Positions 24,199 through 33,468 of a stretch of DNA of 55,385 bases are shown here, piece by piece. Both the position numbers and the translations under genes were made by a program. The notes beneath the pieces are model-generated. The model ran no database searches, was not told the origin of the DNA, and worked only from the letters and a program-made list of their open reading frames with translations. The first letter of the stretch is position 1. Each line of letters opens with the position of its first letter. Location: contig NZ_JHVL01000023.1 of assembly GCF_000620125.1 (NCBI RefSeq), forward strand, positions 1-55,385, read 5' to 3'. This DNA comes from Clostridiisalibacter paucivorans DSM 22131. GTDB taxonomy: Bacteria; Bacillota; Clostridia; Tissierellales; Clostridiisalibacteraceae.

Positions 24199-26226
24199 TT
24201 ATATTTTAAATTTGTTTACTTCTTCCTTTAGATATTGTGCTAATTCATGCATATTTTCCACATAAGAACTTACTTCTTCCATAGCTGCCAATTGCTGTTC
24301 TGTGGATGCTGAAACCTCCTGTGTAGAGGCTGAAGTCTCCTCTGCCGCTGCAGATATACTTTCCATTATTGTAAGTACCTCTCCCTTTTCCACATCCATA
24401 TCATCAATCATTGATTGACAGTCCTTTATTCGTGTAATCAAATTATTTAATGATTCATTTATGTTTTCAAATATAATGCCTGTATTAGACACTGCTTCTT
24501 TTTGTTCCTCTGTAGATGACTTTACATCTTCCATAGCATTAACTGCCTCTTCAGTTCCCTGCTGCATATTCATAATTATTTTATTGATTTCTCCAACAGA
24601 ATTAGTAGTCTCCTCTGCTAAATTTCTTATTTCTTCAGCTACAACAGCAAATCCCCTTCCTGCTTCTCCAGCTCTAGCTGCCTCAATAGCTGCATTCAAT
24701 GCCAATAGATTCGTCTGTTCCGCTATATCTCCTATGGCAACAGTTATCTTATCTATGTCTTTAGAACTATCACTTAGTTTATTCACTACACTATTTATCT
24801 TTTCTATAGATTTTTCATTATCTTTAGATTTATACTCCAGTTCATTTATTACATGGGAACCATCATCGCTAATCTTATTTGTATCATCTGAAATATCTCC
24901 CATATACTTAACAGCATTGTTCAATTTATTTAAGATATCGGCTAAATTACTCATTCTCATGGCACCATTTTCTGTATCTCTAGCCTGTTGTTCTCCACCT
25001 TTAGCCAAGTCCTCTATGGTACTAGCTACTTCTCCAGCAGCAGTAGAGGTCTGCTCGGTTATAGTATTTAACCCATCAGAAGATTCATTTATAGTGTTTG
25101 ATGCATCAATTATATGACTAATCATATTCTTTAAATTATCTATCATTATATTAAAATTATATCCAGTTTCTCCAAATTCATCTTTAGTCTTTATATCTAC
25201 ATAGGAATTAAGATCTCCTTTGGCGGCCTGTTGAAAAGCAGATTTTAATCCTAATAATGGTTTATGTATATTTCTAGCTATTATAAAAGCCAATACTATT
25301 CCAATAGCTACACCAATGATACTCCAAAATATAATATATCTCTTTATACCATTGGTATCAGATAATAATTCGCTTTCATCCAACTCAGCAAATATCTTCC
25401 ATCCAGTTTTTTCATTGGTTATATGGTATAAATACTTCTTTTCTTTCCCGATATTGTACTGATTTTCATCTTCCTTTTCCGATTCGATTGAGCTCCATAA
25501 TTGTTCACCAAAATAATCTCTTTTCCCTATAATTTCAGTATCTACATTGGCTATCATTACCCCTTGTTCAGAAGTTACATATACTTGTCCCTTTTTTCCG
25601 ATTTTAGTATTTCCAATACTAGCCCCAAATTCATCCAGTACTATGTCAGCTGCTATAACCCCCAATATATCTTCATTGGAATTTCTTAATACCTTAGATA
25701 CTGTAACAGTAACTTGATTGGTGCTTTCATCTACATAAGGATCGCTCCAAATCGCATCTTGACTATTTAATGCATCTTTATACCAATCTCTAACTCTAGG
25801 ATCATAGTCTTCAGAAACGCCTAATCCTGCTCCCGATATAATTTCTCCCAATTTAGTACCAACGTATAAATCTAATATCTCTGGTCTTTCATGGGCAAAC
25901 CCCCCCATTAGATTAATGAGCATATCTGTATTTCCATTTTCCAATAGTTTATTGTTAAATTCATCTACACCTTTCAAGGTTATATTTGCTTCTGACAATG
26001 ATTCTACTTTACTTTCAGTAACCGTCAAAAACATAGATACCTCTTCATTTATAGCCTCTAATGTCTGCTGGGATGTCAGTGATAATTTATTCTTCATAGC
26101 TTTATGTGTTTCATTATAAGATAAATACCCCAATATCCCTAGCAATAATAATATAGATGATGTAATCCATATTATAAGCCTATACTTTATACTGCTTTTA
26201 AACTGCGTTAACTTTGCTTCCTTCAC
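24199..26226 (-). CDS. Methyl-accepting chemotaxis protein with dCache_1 sensor
   Basis: The 675-residue receptor has a membrane segment at about 16-37 and a double-Cache extracellular domain (about 40-290) with YDPRVRDWY and WSDPYVD, followed by a second membrane segment (about 296-317). A HAMP domain and a long coiled-coil signalling domain with the hairpin tip [17 protein letters not shown] and the Ala-rich [23 protein letters not shown]-type region complete it. The YxxxxRxWY pattern resembles the amino-acid-binding signature of dCache_1 sensors, so an amino acid ligand is likely. GTG start with GGAGG nine bases upstream. Confidence 0.93.
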   Translation of the reverse strand: MKEAKLTQFKSSIKYRLIIWITSSILLLLGILGYLSYNETHKAMKNKLSLTSQQTLEAINEEVSMFLTVTESKVESLSEANITLKGVDEFNNKLLENGNTDMLINLMGGFAHERPEILDLYVGTKLGEIISGAGLGVSEDYDPRVRDWYKDALNSQDAIWSDPYVDESTNQVTVTVSKVLRNSNEDILGVIAADIVLDEFGASIGNTKIGKKGQVYVTSEQGVMIANVDTEIIGKRDYFGEQLWSSIESEKEDENQYNIGKEKKYLYHITNEKTGWKIFAELDESELLSDTNGIKRYIIFWSIIGVAIGIVLAFIIARNIHKPLLGLKSAFQQAAKGDLNSYVDIKTKDEFGETGYNFNIMIDNLKNMISHIIDASNTINESSDGLNTITEQTSTAAGEVASTIEDLAKGGEQQARDTENGAMRMSNLADILNKLNNAVKYMGDISDDTNKISDDGSHVINELEYKSKDNEKSIEKINSVVNKLSDSSKDIDKITVAIGDIAEQTNLLALNAAIEAARAGEAGRGFAVVAEEIRNLAEETTNSVGEINKIIMNMQQGTEEAVNAMEDVKSSTEEQKEAVSNTGIIFENINESLNNLITRIKDCQSMIDDMDVEKGEVLTIMESISAAAEETSASTQEVSASTEQQLAAMEEVSSYVENMHELAQYLKEEVNKFKI

Positions 26227-26442
26227 ATTTAACTACCTCCATTCCCTTTATCCCCTGATTTTATTTTTTTTGATGCATCCCCAAAGCATCTAATAGAACA
26301 ATTTAATTATATCAAAACATAGCATATTTTCACAATAATTTACCTTTTATTACATTTGATTAAATATTTTATAAAAATACTCAAAAATACAAAAATAAAC
26401 CATGAATCTTGATTATATTGTATGTTATACTCTATAAAATAT

Positions 26443-26478
26443 AAAAAGACCCTTAGAACAATAATTAGTCTAAAGGTC
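26443..26478 (-). terminator. Intrinsic terminator after proS
   Basis: GACCTTTAGA and TCTAAGGGTC (minus-strand reading) form a 10-bp stem with one wobble pair, followed by TTTTTATAT. It starts about 10 bases after the proS stop. Confidence 0.8.
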
Positions 26479-26487
26479 TCATTTTAT

Positions 26488-28212
26488 TTATATTTTTAAT
26501 TTTGCCCTTTCAAATTCTCTCTTTACACACTCCGAAACATCTTTTTCATCAATAGTACTCTTTTCTCCACTATCTCTTAGCACAAATTCAACTTTTCCTT
26601 CAGAGGCATCTCTTCCCACAGTAACCCTCATAGGTATACCTATAAGCTCTGCATCATTAAATTTAACCCCTGCCCTTTCTTTTCTATCATCTAAAAGTAC
26701 CTCTATACCCATATCTGAAAGTTCATTATATAATTTTTCTGCCAATTGAACTTGGTCTTCTTTTTTAACATTCACTACTGTAATTACAACATGATATGGA
26801 GCTACAACCAATGGCCAAATAATACCATTATCATCATGATATTGTTCAATTATAGCTGCCAATGTCCTAGAAACACCTATTCCATAACATCCCATAACAA
26901 ATTTCTGATCTTTTCCATTTTCATCTAAAAATGTAGCATTTAATCCTTCACTGTATTTAGTGCCTAATTGGAATATATTCCCTACTTCTATACCTCTATC
27001 CATTTTCAATTCTGCACCACATTTAGGACATCTATCTCCTAGTTTCACTAATAATAGATCCTCAACTACTTCTCCAGTAAAGTCCCTTCCATAATTTACA
27101 TTTTTAATATGGATATCTGTTTCATTTCCACCAACTATGGCATTCTTCATTTTAGTAACCCTTGAATCCACATATATCTTAACATCATCTTTTAATCCTA
27201 TGGGACCTGCAAAACCTACATTTGCTCCTGTTACTTCTTTTATAGTTTCTTCATCGGCCAATTCCACAAGATGTTCAGGCACTCCCAATAAATTAACTAA
27301 TTTAGTCTCGTTTAATTCCCTGTCTCCAGGTATTAGTACTGCTATTACATCGTCTTCTACTTTATAAAGTAATGTCTTTATAAATTTCTCTCCACCACAA
27401 TTAAAGAAATTAATAAGGTCTTCTATTGTACCTACGTTTGGTGTATCTATCCTTTCCATAGGTAGTATATCTTCACCAGATAGATTTATATCATATACAG
27501 CAGCTGCCTTTTCATCGGTCGCTGCATAATCACAGGCATCACAATATGCCACAAGACTCTCTCCTACATCAGACATAGCCATAAATTCATGGGAATTATT
27601 CCCTCCCATAGCACCAGAATCTCCTTCAACTATTTTAAATTTAAGTTTACATCTAGTAAATACCCTTTCATATGCCTCCCACATTTCACGATATGAATTT
27701 TCCATTCCTGCTTCATCTTTATCAAAACTATATGCATCTTTCATTAAAAACTCTCTAGATCTCATAAGTCCAAATCTAGGTCTTTTTTCATCTCTATACT
27801 TAGTCTGTATCTGATAAATATTTAATGGTAATTGTTTATAGGACTTAAGCTCATTCCTTATTACATCTGTAAATATTTCTTCATGTGTTGGTCCTAAACA
27901 AAATTGTCTTTCATTTCTATCTTTCAACCTAAACATTTCTGGACCAAAATCAGACCATCTTCCTGTTTCTTGCCACAATTCAGCAGGTTGAATAGCAGAC
28001 ATAAGTAATTCTTGAGCTCCTGCTCTGTCCATTTCTTCTCTTACTATATTTTCAATTTTTTTCAAAACTCTATGTCCCAAAGGCAAATAAGAATATACAC
28101 CAGATACTAACTTTCTTATCATTCCTGCCCTTAAAAGTAATTGATGACTAGGTATTTCTGCCTCCGAAGGCACTTCCCTAAGGGTAGGCATATATAATTT
28201 AGACATCTTCAT
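26488..28212 (-). CDS. proS: Prolyl-tRNA synthetase (bacterial type with editing domain)
   Basis: The class II synthetase of about 574 residues charges tRNA-Pro. Motif 1 is in [31 protein letters not shown], motif 2 in [27 protein letters not shown] and motif 3 in [16 protein letters not shown]. The INS editing domain that clears Ala-tRNA-Pro lies between motifs 2 and 3 (about residues 225-405). The chosen ATG at 28212 has AAGGAG nine bases upstream; an ATG at 28221 touches it. Controlled by the Pro T-box upstream. In this window it follows ispF. Confidence 0.96.
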   Translation of the reverse strand: MKMSKLYMPTLREVPSEAEIPSHQLLLRAGMIRKLVSGVYSYLPLGHRVLKKIENIVREEMDRAGAQELLMSAIQPAELWQETGRWSDFGPEMFRLKDRNERQFCLGPTHEEIFTDVIRNELKSYKQLPLNIYQIQTKYRDEKRPRFGLMRSREFLMKDAYSFDKDEAGMENSYREMWEAYERVFTRCKLKFKIVEGDSGAMGGNNSHEFMAMSDVGESLVAYCDACDYAATDEKAAAVYDINLSGEDILPMERIDTPNVGTIEDLINFFNCGGEKFIKTLLYKVEDDVIAVLIPGDRELNETKLVNLLGVPEHLVELADEETIKEVTGANVGFAGPIGLKDDVKIYVDSRVTKMKNAIVGGNETDIHIKNVNYGRDFTGEVVEDLLLVKLGDRCPKCGAELKMDRGIEVGNIFQLGTKYSEGLNATFLDENGKDQKFVMGCYGIGVSRTLAAIIEQYHDDNGIIWPLVVAPYHVVITVVNVKKEDQVQLAEKLYNELSDMGIEVLLDDRKERAGVKFNDAELIGIPMRVTVGRDASEGKVEFVLRDSGEKSTIDEKDVSECVKREFERAKLKI

Positions 28213-28239
28213 TTTTACCATCTCCTTTTAAAATTTCAC

Positions 28240-28444
28240 ATATAAAAAACCTCCATCCCCAATAGGGACGAAGGTCTATCTCCGCGGTACCACCCTTATT
28301 GACCAAAATGGTCCTCTTCAATCACAGTAAGCTCCAGGACGGGTTCTATATCCATAGGGACGAAAATCTTTCAGCCGTGGATTTTCTCTCTTATAGTCCA
28401 TAAATATATACTATTTCCCTTCTACGCATAAATTCTATTCAATT
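28240..28444 (-). promoter_or_regulatory. T-box leader, proline-specific, controlling proS
   Basis: The minus strand has T-box motif AAGGGTGGTACCGCGG (28283-28298) and then a terminator, GACCTTCGTCCC with GGGGATGGAGGT and a T-run (28240-28278). The specifier region GAACCCGTCC contains CCC, a Pro codon (28341-28343), in the same setting as CTC in the leuS leader. TGGT in the T-box pairs with the ACCA end expected of tRNA-Pro. Confidence 0.9.
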
Positions 28445-28450
28445 AAATTT

Positions 28451-28479
28451 ATAATACTAAAAATCCTAATCATTGTCAA
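28451..28479 (-). promoter_or_regulatory. Promoter of the proS T-box transcript
   Basis: TTGACA (28474-28479) and TATTAT (28451-28456) on the minus strand are separated by 17 bases, placing the start near 28444, just before the T-box leader. Confidence 0.75.
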
Positions 28480-28538
28480 ATCTATTTTTCACTAAATTAT
28501 CAATAGCATTCTTCAACCTATTCACAAAGATATAAAAC

Positions 28539-28628
28539 AGTCCGTAGTTGGTAGTCTGTAGTTCATAGCACAATGAAGAAATCCTTAAGGATTTCTTCCA
28601 TCAACTACGAGCTACGGACTACTAACTG
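28539..28628. repeat. TAG-rich palindromic repeat, copy A
   Basis: AGTCCGTAG pairs with CTACGGACT and an inner hairpin GAAATCC-TTAA-GGATTTC sits in the middle, flanked by TAG triplets on the left arm and CTA on the right. It overlaps the last codon and TAG stop of ispF. It shares the inner hairpin and TAG arms with four other copies in the window. Confidence 0.85.
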
Positions 28629-29095
28629 TATTCCAACAAACATACAGCTTGGGATGATATTCCCTGTCCTCTACCTTCAAATCCCAATCTCTCTGTTGTG
28701 GTGGCCTTTATATTTATACATGCCTTATCACATTTCAATGCCTTTGATATATTTAGTCTCATATCTTCTATATAGGGAGCCATTTTAGGCATCTGTGCCA
28801 CTATTACACTATCTATATTACTTATCTTATATCCTTTACTATTCATCAAATCATATACTTCTGTTAACAATTTCATACTGGATATATCTTTATATCTACA
28901 ATCTGTATCAGGGAAATGCTTACCTATATCTCCCTCTCCCATTGCACCTAAAATACTGTCCATGATAGCATGAACCAATACATCGGCATCAGAATGACCC
29001 AATAGACCAAGCCCGTACTCTATACTAACTCCCCCTATAATTAAAGGCCTGTTTTCCACAAGTTTATGTACATCATATCCAATTCCTACTCTCAA
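28622..29095 (-). CDS. ispF: 2-C-methyl-D-erythritol 2,4-cyclodiphosphate synthase
   Basis: IspF is the fifth enzyme of the non-mevalonate isoprenoid pathway. The 157 residues show the metal-binding GIGYDVHKL at the start, [36 protein letters not shown] and the C-terminal [24 protein letters not shown]. Length is normal. The start codon is TTG at 29095 with GGAGG seven bases upstream, four bases after ispD. Its stop codon lies inside repeat copy A. Confidence 0.96.
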   Translation of the reverse strand: MRVGIGYDVHKLVENRPLIIGGVSIEYGLGLLGHSDADVLVHAIMDSILGAMGEGDIGKHFPDTDCRYKDISSMKLLTEVYDLMNSKGYKISNIDSVIVAQMPKMAPYIEDMRLNISKALKCDKACINIKATTTERLGFEGRGQGISSQAVCLLEYS

Positions 29096-29099
29096 ATTT

Positions 29100-29798
29100 C
29101 TACCTCCTTAATGTCTTAGAAACTACATCCAAATCCTCTTTAGTAGTCACCTTTATATTTTCATAACTACCCATAATCACCCTTACTGGCTGTCCCAATA
29201 TCTCCACTGCCATACTATCATCTGTAACAGGTATATTTTCTTTTAAAACCTTATCATATGCACTTTTTATCATATTATATTCAAAACATTGAGGAGTCTG
29301 TATAGCCCATAATGTATTTCTATCGGGTGTGTTAATCACTTCTGAACTATCATTTACCTGCTTTATAGTGTCCTTAACAGGAACTCCCAGCACACATGCC
29401 CTAAATTCCATTACTCCTTCTATACCCATTTTTATTCCATCCTGAGTTATACAGGGCCTTGCACCGTCATGTATCAATACAATATCTGTACATTTATCTA
29501 TAGCAGCTAAACCATTATATACTGAATGTTGCCTCTCAACGCCTCCAGCTATTACTTGGTTTACCTTTTCAAATCCATATCTATTTACTACCTTTTCTAT
29601 TGTATAAGGTATTTCATCCTTTCTTACCACAAGTATAATTTCGTCTATATAATTACAATTGTTAAACACTTGAACTGTATGTGCCAAAATAGGCTTTTTT
29701 TCTATCTCTATAAACTGCTTATTAATACCCATATCCATCCTTTTACCCATTCCTGCAGCAGGAATAATTACAGATATATATTTCCCATTATACGACAT
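29100..29798 (-). CDS. ispD: 2-C-methyl-D-erythritol 4-phosphate cytidylyltransferase
   Basis: IspD transfers CMP from CTP to methylerythritol phosphate. The 232-residue protein has the nucleotide loop [19 protein letters not shown], the segment [12 protein letters not shown] with the metal-binding Asp, and TIKQVN and [12 protein letters not shown] farther on. ATG 29798 has GGAGG six bases upstream. In B. subtilis it follows yacL; here 1.75 kb with two plus-strand genes intervenes. Confidence 0.96.
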   Translation of the reverse strand: MSYNGKYISVIIPAAGMGKRMDMGINKQFIEIEKKPILAHTVQVFNNCNYIDEIILVVRKDEIPYTIEKVVNRYGFEKVNQVIAGGVERQHSVYNGLAAIDKCTDIVLIHDGARPCITQDGIKMGIEGVMEFRACVLGVPVKDTIKQVNDSSEVINTPDRNTLWAIQTPQCFEYNMIKSAYDKVLKENIPVTDDSMAVEILGQPVRVIMGSYENIKVTTKEDLDVVSKTLRR

Positions 29799-29830
29799 AA
29801 TCTTCCTCCAATCTATAATATATGCATATT

Positions 29831-29871
29831 ATTATATCATAAAAATAGTTCTACTATTTTTATGATATAAT
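29831..29871. repeat. Perfect 18-bp inverted repeat upstream of ispD
   Basis: ATTATATCATAAAAATAG and its exact complement flank a 5-base loop. It lies 33 bases upstream of the ispD start, at the left border of the inserted segment. It is all A/T apart from two positions per arm, and could be an operator, a transcript-stabilising hairpin or a remnant border of a rearrangement. Confidence 0.7.
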
Positions 29872-30206
29872 ATTGTTAAATTTTAGTTGTTAGTTTTTTG
29901 ATTTGTAAATTTAGGTAATATATGTTAGTGTATTTAATATATTATGAATTAGATTTATAATATATATTTTCAAAAATTTGTTTTGCTTTTTTAGGACAAG
30001 CTTGTATTGGAGGAAAAATAATATGTATTATATAAGAAGCCCAGATAAAAATTTATTAATTTGAAATAATACCACTAAATATACCTATTGATACTAAAAA
30101 TATTCTAAAATATAAAATTATGGTTTGATTTACAATGATACATCTATAAATGATTGAAATTTCAATTTATTTATACTATATTATATTAGGAGGAATAAAT
30201 CAGCCT
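29872..30206. other. AT-rich intergenic region before the unknown plus-strand genes
   Basis: About 335 bases with no long coding region. One short frame (30023-30064, 13 codons) has GGAGG nine bases before its ATG and may be a leader peptide or remnant. AGGAGG at 30188-30193 serves the gene that follows. No clear promoter was assigned. Confidence 0.4.
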
Positions 30207-30680
30207 ATGTCTGAACCAAGTGACCCTGAATGGAAAGATGATTCTATAGAATATGATAATATAATAACATGGGTGAATGAAATTGGCCTTGTGCCATTGA
30301 GGTTAAATTTCTCTTGTAGTTTATATATAAACTATACTCCTAAGAAATCATACGATGGAAACTTTAAAATTACTACTAACGAACAAATATACACTATTCT
30401 TTTTTATGATCATAAAAGTTTTCCTGTAAATTATGACATTAATTTTTTATCTTCAATAGCCATTAAAGACGGAGAAAATTTAGAAGTTTTTTATTTTTCT
30501 GATTTTGATGATACACCTTCATTAGATTTCACTTGGAACCCAAAAGATAAGTTTATATATAACGCTTGTAAAGATAGTATTACTATGGATTACCCTAATC
30601 AATTTTCTGGTGGTTTCATGTGGACATCAGGAGAATGTATTCCTAGTACTGTAAATGTTGAAACAGAAGTTGATTTTTAA
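30207..30680 (+). CDS. Hypothetical protein, first of an inserted gene pair
   Basis: I do not recognise this protein. From ATG 30207 it has 157 residues, beginning MSEPSDPEWKDDSIEYD, with alternating hydrophobic and polar stretches (LNFSCSLYINYTPKK; IYTILFYDHKSFPVNYDINF) suggesting a beta-rich fold, many acidic residues and three Cys. No signal peptide or membrane segment is seen from this start. AGGAGG lies 13 bases upstream, which is long; an in-frame ATG at 30150 lacks a ribosome site and would add 19 residues. It is on the opposite strand from the ancient operon it interrupts and lies 49 bases before a secreted SurA-like gene. Confidence 0.65.
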   Translation: MSEPSDPEWKDDSIEYDNIITWVNEIGLVPLRLNFSCSLYINYTPKKSYDGNFKITTNEQIYTILFYDHKSFPVNYDINFLSSIAIKDGENLEVFYFSDFDDTPSLDFTWNPKDKFIYNACKDSITMDYPNQFSGGFMWTSGECIPSTVNVETEVDF

Positions 30681-30729
30681 AAATAAAGTATTAATATATT
30701 GTTAAACAAGATAGAAAGGAGAATTCAAT

Positions 30730-31374
30730 ATGAAATTAATAAAATCAAAATTATTTTTTGTTTTTTTAGTTTTATTGACAATAGGAATAACAGTCAGTGC
30801 TTCAAATATTAGTGAGCTTGATTTATTTAAAAAAGAGATACACAAAATAGGTTCAGAAGTAAGAAATATTAATAAAAACGCTAGAAGTAAAGACATATCA
30901 GAAAAAGTAATATTAGAAATAGGAGATGAAAAAATAGCATTAGAACAATTTGAAACGGTAGGAGCAGGTTTAAAAACTAAAGATAAAAACAAAATAGCTG
31001 ATTTTATAATTAGAGGAACTCTACTGAATAAAATAGCCCAAGACAATGGAATAATAGTATCAGATAGTGATATTAAAAATTATATGCAAGAACTTAAATC
31101 TTTTATAGAAAACAATGCAAATGCAAAAGAACGATTTGATATATATCTAGAGAGTTTTGGATTCACCGAAAAAGAATTCTGGAATAATGAAAAAACATTT
31201 GACCAATACAGAAGTGCACTATTACAAGGAAAATATCGTAGTTATCTAAGAAAGTATTTCACTAATAAATATAAAAATAAAACACTAAATGAAATTAACG
31301 AATTAGTAAATAAAAGAATTGAAACTCTTATAGAAATTGAAAAGAAAAATATCAAGATAAAAAAACATTTTTAG
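30730..31374 (+). CDS. Secreted SurA N-domain-like protein (chaperone part only)
   Basis: The 214-residue protein begins with a signal peptide or anchor (MKLIKSKLFFVFLVLLTIGITVSA). The rest resembles the N-terminal chaperone region of SurA/PrsA/trigger-factor-type foldases: VILEIGDEKIALEQFE, then helices around IADFIIRGTLLNKIAQDNGIIVSDSDIKNYMQELKSFIE and the late helix RYFTNKYKNK. No parvulin PPIase domain is present, so it may be a chaperone-like partner of the upstream unknown protein. AGAAAGGAG lies about seven bases before the ATG. A terminator follows. Confidence 0.75.
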   Translation: MKLIKSKLFFVFLVLLTIGITVSASNISELDLFKKEIHKIGSEVRNINKNARSKDISEKVILEIGDEKIALEQFETVGAGLKTKDKNKIADFIIRGTLLNKIAQDNGIIVSDSDIKNYMQELKSFIENNANAKERFDIYLESFGFTEKEFWNNEKTFDQYRSALLQGKYRSYLRKYFTNKYKNKTLNEINELVNKRIETLIEIEKKNIKIKKHF

Positions 31375-31381
31375 TACCATA

Positions 31382-31424
31382 AAAATAAACACCCAGATTA
31401 TTAATAACCTAGGTGTTTATTTTT
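31382..31424. terminator. Bidirectional terminator after the SurA-like gene
   Basis: AAAATAAACACC pairs with GGTGTTTATTTT (12 bp) around an 18-base loop, with T-runs on both strands. It ends the plus-strand gene pair and may also block readthrough from the minus strand. Confidence 0.8.
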
Positions 31425-31443
31425 GTGATAACGGTATAAAAAA

Positions 31444-31540
31444 GTTAGTAGTTATTTGTTAGTAGTTAGTAGCCCAATGATGAAATCCATAAGGATTTTA
31501 ACCATCAACTACTAACTACTAGCTACGAACTAATAACTAT
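31444..31540. repeat. TAG-rich palindromic repeat, copy B
   Basis: The left arm GTTAGTAGTTAGTAG and the right arm CTACTAACTACTAG flank the inner hairpin AAATCC-ATAA-GGATTT with ATGATG/CATCA pairing. It ends seven bases before the stop codon of the PIN/TRAM gene on the minus strand. Confidence 0.9.
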
Positions 31541-31546
31541 CTTCAT

Positions 31547-32653
31547 CTATACTGCCTTATCTATCATGCTTTTGGGTTTAGCAAATATCATTCTTCCAGC
31601 TGCTGTTTGAAGCACACTAGTAACCATTACTCCTACAGTCTCTCCTATATGCTTTCTTCCTCCATCTACTACAATCATAGTACCATCATCAAGGTATGCA
31701 ACCCCTTGGCCCGATTCTTTTCCATCTTTAATAACTTGAACAACCATCTCTTCTCCTGGTAAAACCACAGGCTTTACTGCATTGGCTAACTCATTTATAT
31801 TGAGGACGTCCACTCCATGAAATTCTGCAACCTTATTTAAGTTAAAATCATTGGTTACTACTTTTCCTCCAAGAAATTGAGCCAATTTCAATAATTTACT
31901 ATCTACTTCTTCCACATCTTCAAAATCCTTAGAATCTATAATAACTTCTATGTCTATTTCTTTTTGAATTTTATTTAGTATATCTAACCCTCTTCTTCCT
32001 CTATTTCTCTTCAATGCATCTGAAGAATCAGCGATATGTTGTAATTCTTCCAATACAAATTCTGGTATTATTAACGGTCCTTCCACAAAACCAGTATTAC
32101 AAATATCTGCTATTCTACCATCTATTATAACACTGGTATCTAATACCTTAGGTTTAACTTTTGATTTAGTTTCTATCTCTTCAACCTTCTCCTTATTTCC
32201 ACTATCTCTTCTAAACAGACATACCAGATTAGAAAAATCTTCTCTCTTTTTAGTAGGTATAATAGCACCTAAATACCCAAATAAAAGATATAATAATATG
32301 GATACTGCAACACCAAGGTAAGGAATACTCAATTTATAAAAGGGTTGACTCAACAGATACGCTATCAATAATCCCACTATAAGGCCTACTGAACCAAAGG
32401 CTATATCCCAAGCGGGAACTCTTTGAAGCTTTCCTTCTGCTGTTACCGCAATCTTCTTTCCAGCTACCATAATTTTAGAAGAAAAAATTAAAAATATAAT
32501 TCCACCTAATATACTAAAGAAAGAAAAGATAAATAATTCCATTTTAGGACTAATAAAATCCAAAATTTCCAAAGAAGTAACAAATACTGCTATACCAAGA
32601 CCCAATAAAACACCTACTAAAGTCAATACTATTTTAATTATTTTATTGACCAC
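31547..32653 (-). CDS. yacL: PIN/TRAM-domain membrane protein (YacL family)
   Basis: The 368-residue protein has four membrane segments in the first ~140 residues, a PIN nuclease-like domain (about 170-290; [35 protein letters not shown]) and a C-terminal TRAM-type RNA-binding domain ([34 protein letters not shown]). It is presumably a membrane-anchored RNase; function is not established. GTG start with GGAGG seven bases upstream. In B. subtilis yacL precedes ispD directly, whereas here two plus-strand genes separate them. Confidence 0.93.
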   Translation of the reverse strand: MVNKIIKIVLTLVGVLLGLGIAVFVTSLEILDFISPKMELFIFSFFSILGGIIFLIFSSKIMVAGKKIAVTAEGKLQRVPAWDIAFGSVGLIVGLLIAYLLSQPFYKLSIPYLGVAVSILLYLLFGYLGAIIPTKKREDFSNLVCLFRRDSGNKEKVEEIETKSKVKPKVLDTSVIIDGRIADICNTGFVEGPLIIPEFVLEELQHIADSSDALKRNRGRRGLDILNKIQKEIDIEVIIDSKDFEDVEEVDSKLLKLAQFLGGKVVTNDFNLNKVAEFHGVDVLNINELANAVKPVVLPGEEMVVQVIKDGKESGQGVAYLDDGTMIVVDGGRKHIGETVGVMVTSVLQTAAGRMIFAKPKSMIDKAV

Positions 32654-32747
32654 TTCACCACCTCCTATACTATATTTATTCCCATGTTTTTATATCTTTA
32701 TAACTTAATTTACCATATTTTTTATAGTTATTAGTTAAAATAATATT

Positions 32748-32778
32748 ACAATATTATAAATACATATTATAATATTGT
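32748..32778. repeat. 12-bp inverted repeat in the yacL leader
   Basis: ACAATATTATAA and TTATAATATTGT flank a seven-base loop about 95 bases before the yacL start, downstream of its promoter. It is composed almost only of A and T; it may be a transcript hairpin or an operator. Confidence 0.5.
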
Positions 32779-32806
32779 ATCCACATTTATCCATTTTTAT
32801 AAAATA

Positions 32807-32835
32807 AGTCTATATTATATCTATTTCATTGTCAA
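32807..32835 (-). promoter_or_regulatory. Promoter of yacL
   Basis: TTGACA (32830-32835) and TAGACT (32807-32812) are 17 bases apart on the minus strand, just downstream of the carD terminator. A TATAAT overlaps at shorter spacing, so the exact -10 is uncertain. Confidence 0.5.
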
Positions 32836-32845
32836 GTATAAATAT

Positions 32846-32869
32846 ATAAAAAAAGCGTCAAAAGACGCT
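32846..32869 (-). terminator. Intrinsic terminator after carD
   Basis: AGCGTC-TTTT-GACGCT on the minus strand, followed by seven T's. The stem overlaps the carD stop codon region. Confidence 0.85.
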
Positions 32870-33344
32870 ATTGAACGACCTCTTCAATTAAGTTTTCTGC
32901 TTCTACTTCTCCAATATTTTTGGCCAATACTATTTCACTAATTAATATCTGTTTAGCATTATTGAGCATCTTTCTCTCTCCAGTAGATAATCCCTTTTCT
33001 CTATCTCTAATTATAAGATTCCTAACTACAGAGGCTATTTCATATATATCTCCGCTCTTAAGTTTATCCATATTAGCTCTATATCTTCTATTCCAGTTTT
33101 GAGGCATTTTAGTTTCATCATCACTTAGTACTCCCAATACATGATCAACTTCTTCTACACTGATAACCTCTCTTATACCTATGTCTTCAATATTGTCTAT
33201 GGGAACCATTACTTTCATTTCACCCATAGGCATCTTCATTACATAATACTTTCTCTTTTTACCCAATATCTCCTTTTCCTCTATACCTTCTATTATACCT
33301 GCTCCGTGCATTGGATAAACAATTTTATCTCCTATATTGAACAT
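32868..33344 (-). CDS. CarD/CdnL-family RNA polymerase-binding regulator
   Basis: The 158-residue protein has the N-terminal RNA polymerase-interacting Tudor-like domain (FNIGDKIVYPMHGAGIIEGIEEKEILGKKRKYYVMKMP) and a helical C-terminal domain (MPQNWNRRYRANMDKL; SGDIYEIASVVRNL). CarD-type proteins stabilise the open promoter complex, especially at rRNA promoters. ATG 33344 has GGGAGG seven bases upstream; an earlier in-frame start lacks one. Two tandem promoters precede it. It sits between disA and yacL. Confidence 0.93.
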   Translation of the reverse strand: MFNIGDKIVYPMHGAGIIEGIEEKEILGKKRKYYVMKMPMGEMKVMVPIDNIEDIGIREVISVEEVDHVLGVLSDDETKMPQNWNRRYRANMDKLKSGDIYEIASVVRNLIIRDREKGLSTGERKMLNNAKQILISEIVLAKNIGEVEAENLIEEVVQ

Positions 33345-33384
33345 TACACACCCTCCCAACAAAGAAACAAAGACTCTCACCATA

Positions 33385-33449
33385 AGTATACATTATATTG
33401 TAGAAAATGTCAAATTAAATATTTTACCATATGGTTCGATAACTGTCAA
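33385..33449 (-). promoter_or_regulatory. Two tandem promoters of carD
   Basis: On the minus strand the upstream unit is TTGACA (33444-33449) and TAAAAT (33421-33426), and the downstream unit is TTGACA (33408-33413) and TATACT (33385-33390). Both have 17-base spacers. The arrangement points to strong or dual control of carD, independent of disA. Confidence 0.75.
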
Positions 33450-33468
33450 ATAGTTTTTATTAATATTT

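Noticed and set aside
24461-25117. 218-codon plus-strand frame inside the chemoreceptor gene
   Set aside because: Antisense of the signalling domain; composition rich in Ser/Leu/Ile is the mirror of the coiled coil, and no ribosome site is present.
30023-30064. 13-codon frame with a ribosome site (MYYIRSPDKNLLI)
   Set aside because: Too short to judge and without a downstream attenuator structure; mentioned only as a possible leader peptide or remnant.
29872-31546. Transposon or insertion sequence between yacL and ispD
   Set aside because: No transposase or recombinase frame and no matching terminal inverted repeats at both ends; only the insertion relative to the conserved operon is visible.
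32748-32778. A/T inverted repeat before yacL as a terminator
   Set aside because: It lies downstream of the yacL promoter and has almost no G/C pairs, so it would be a poor terminator; kept only as a repeat.
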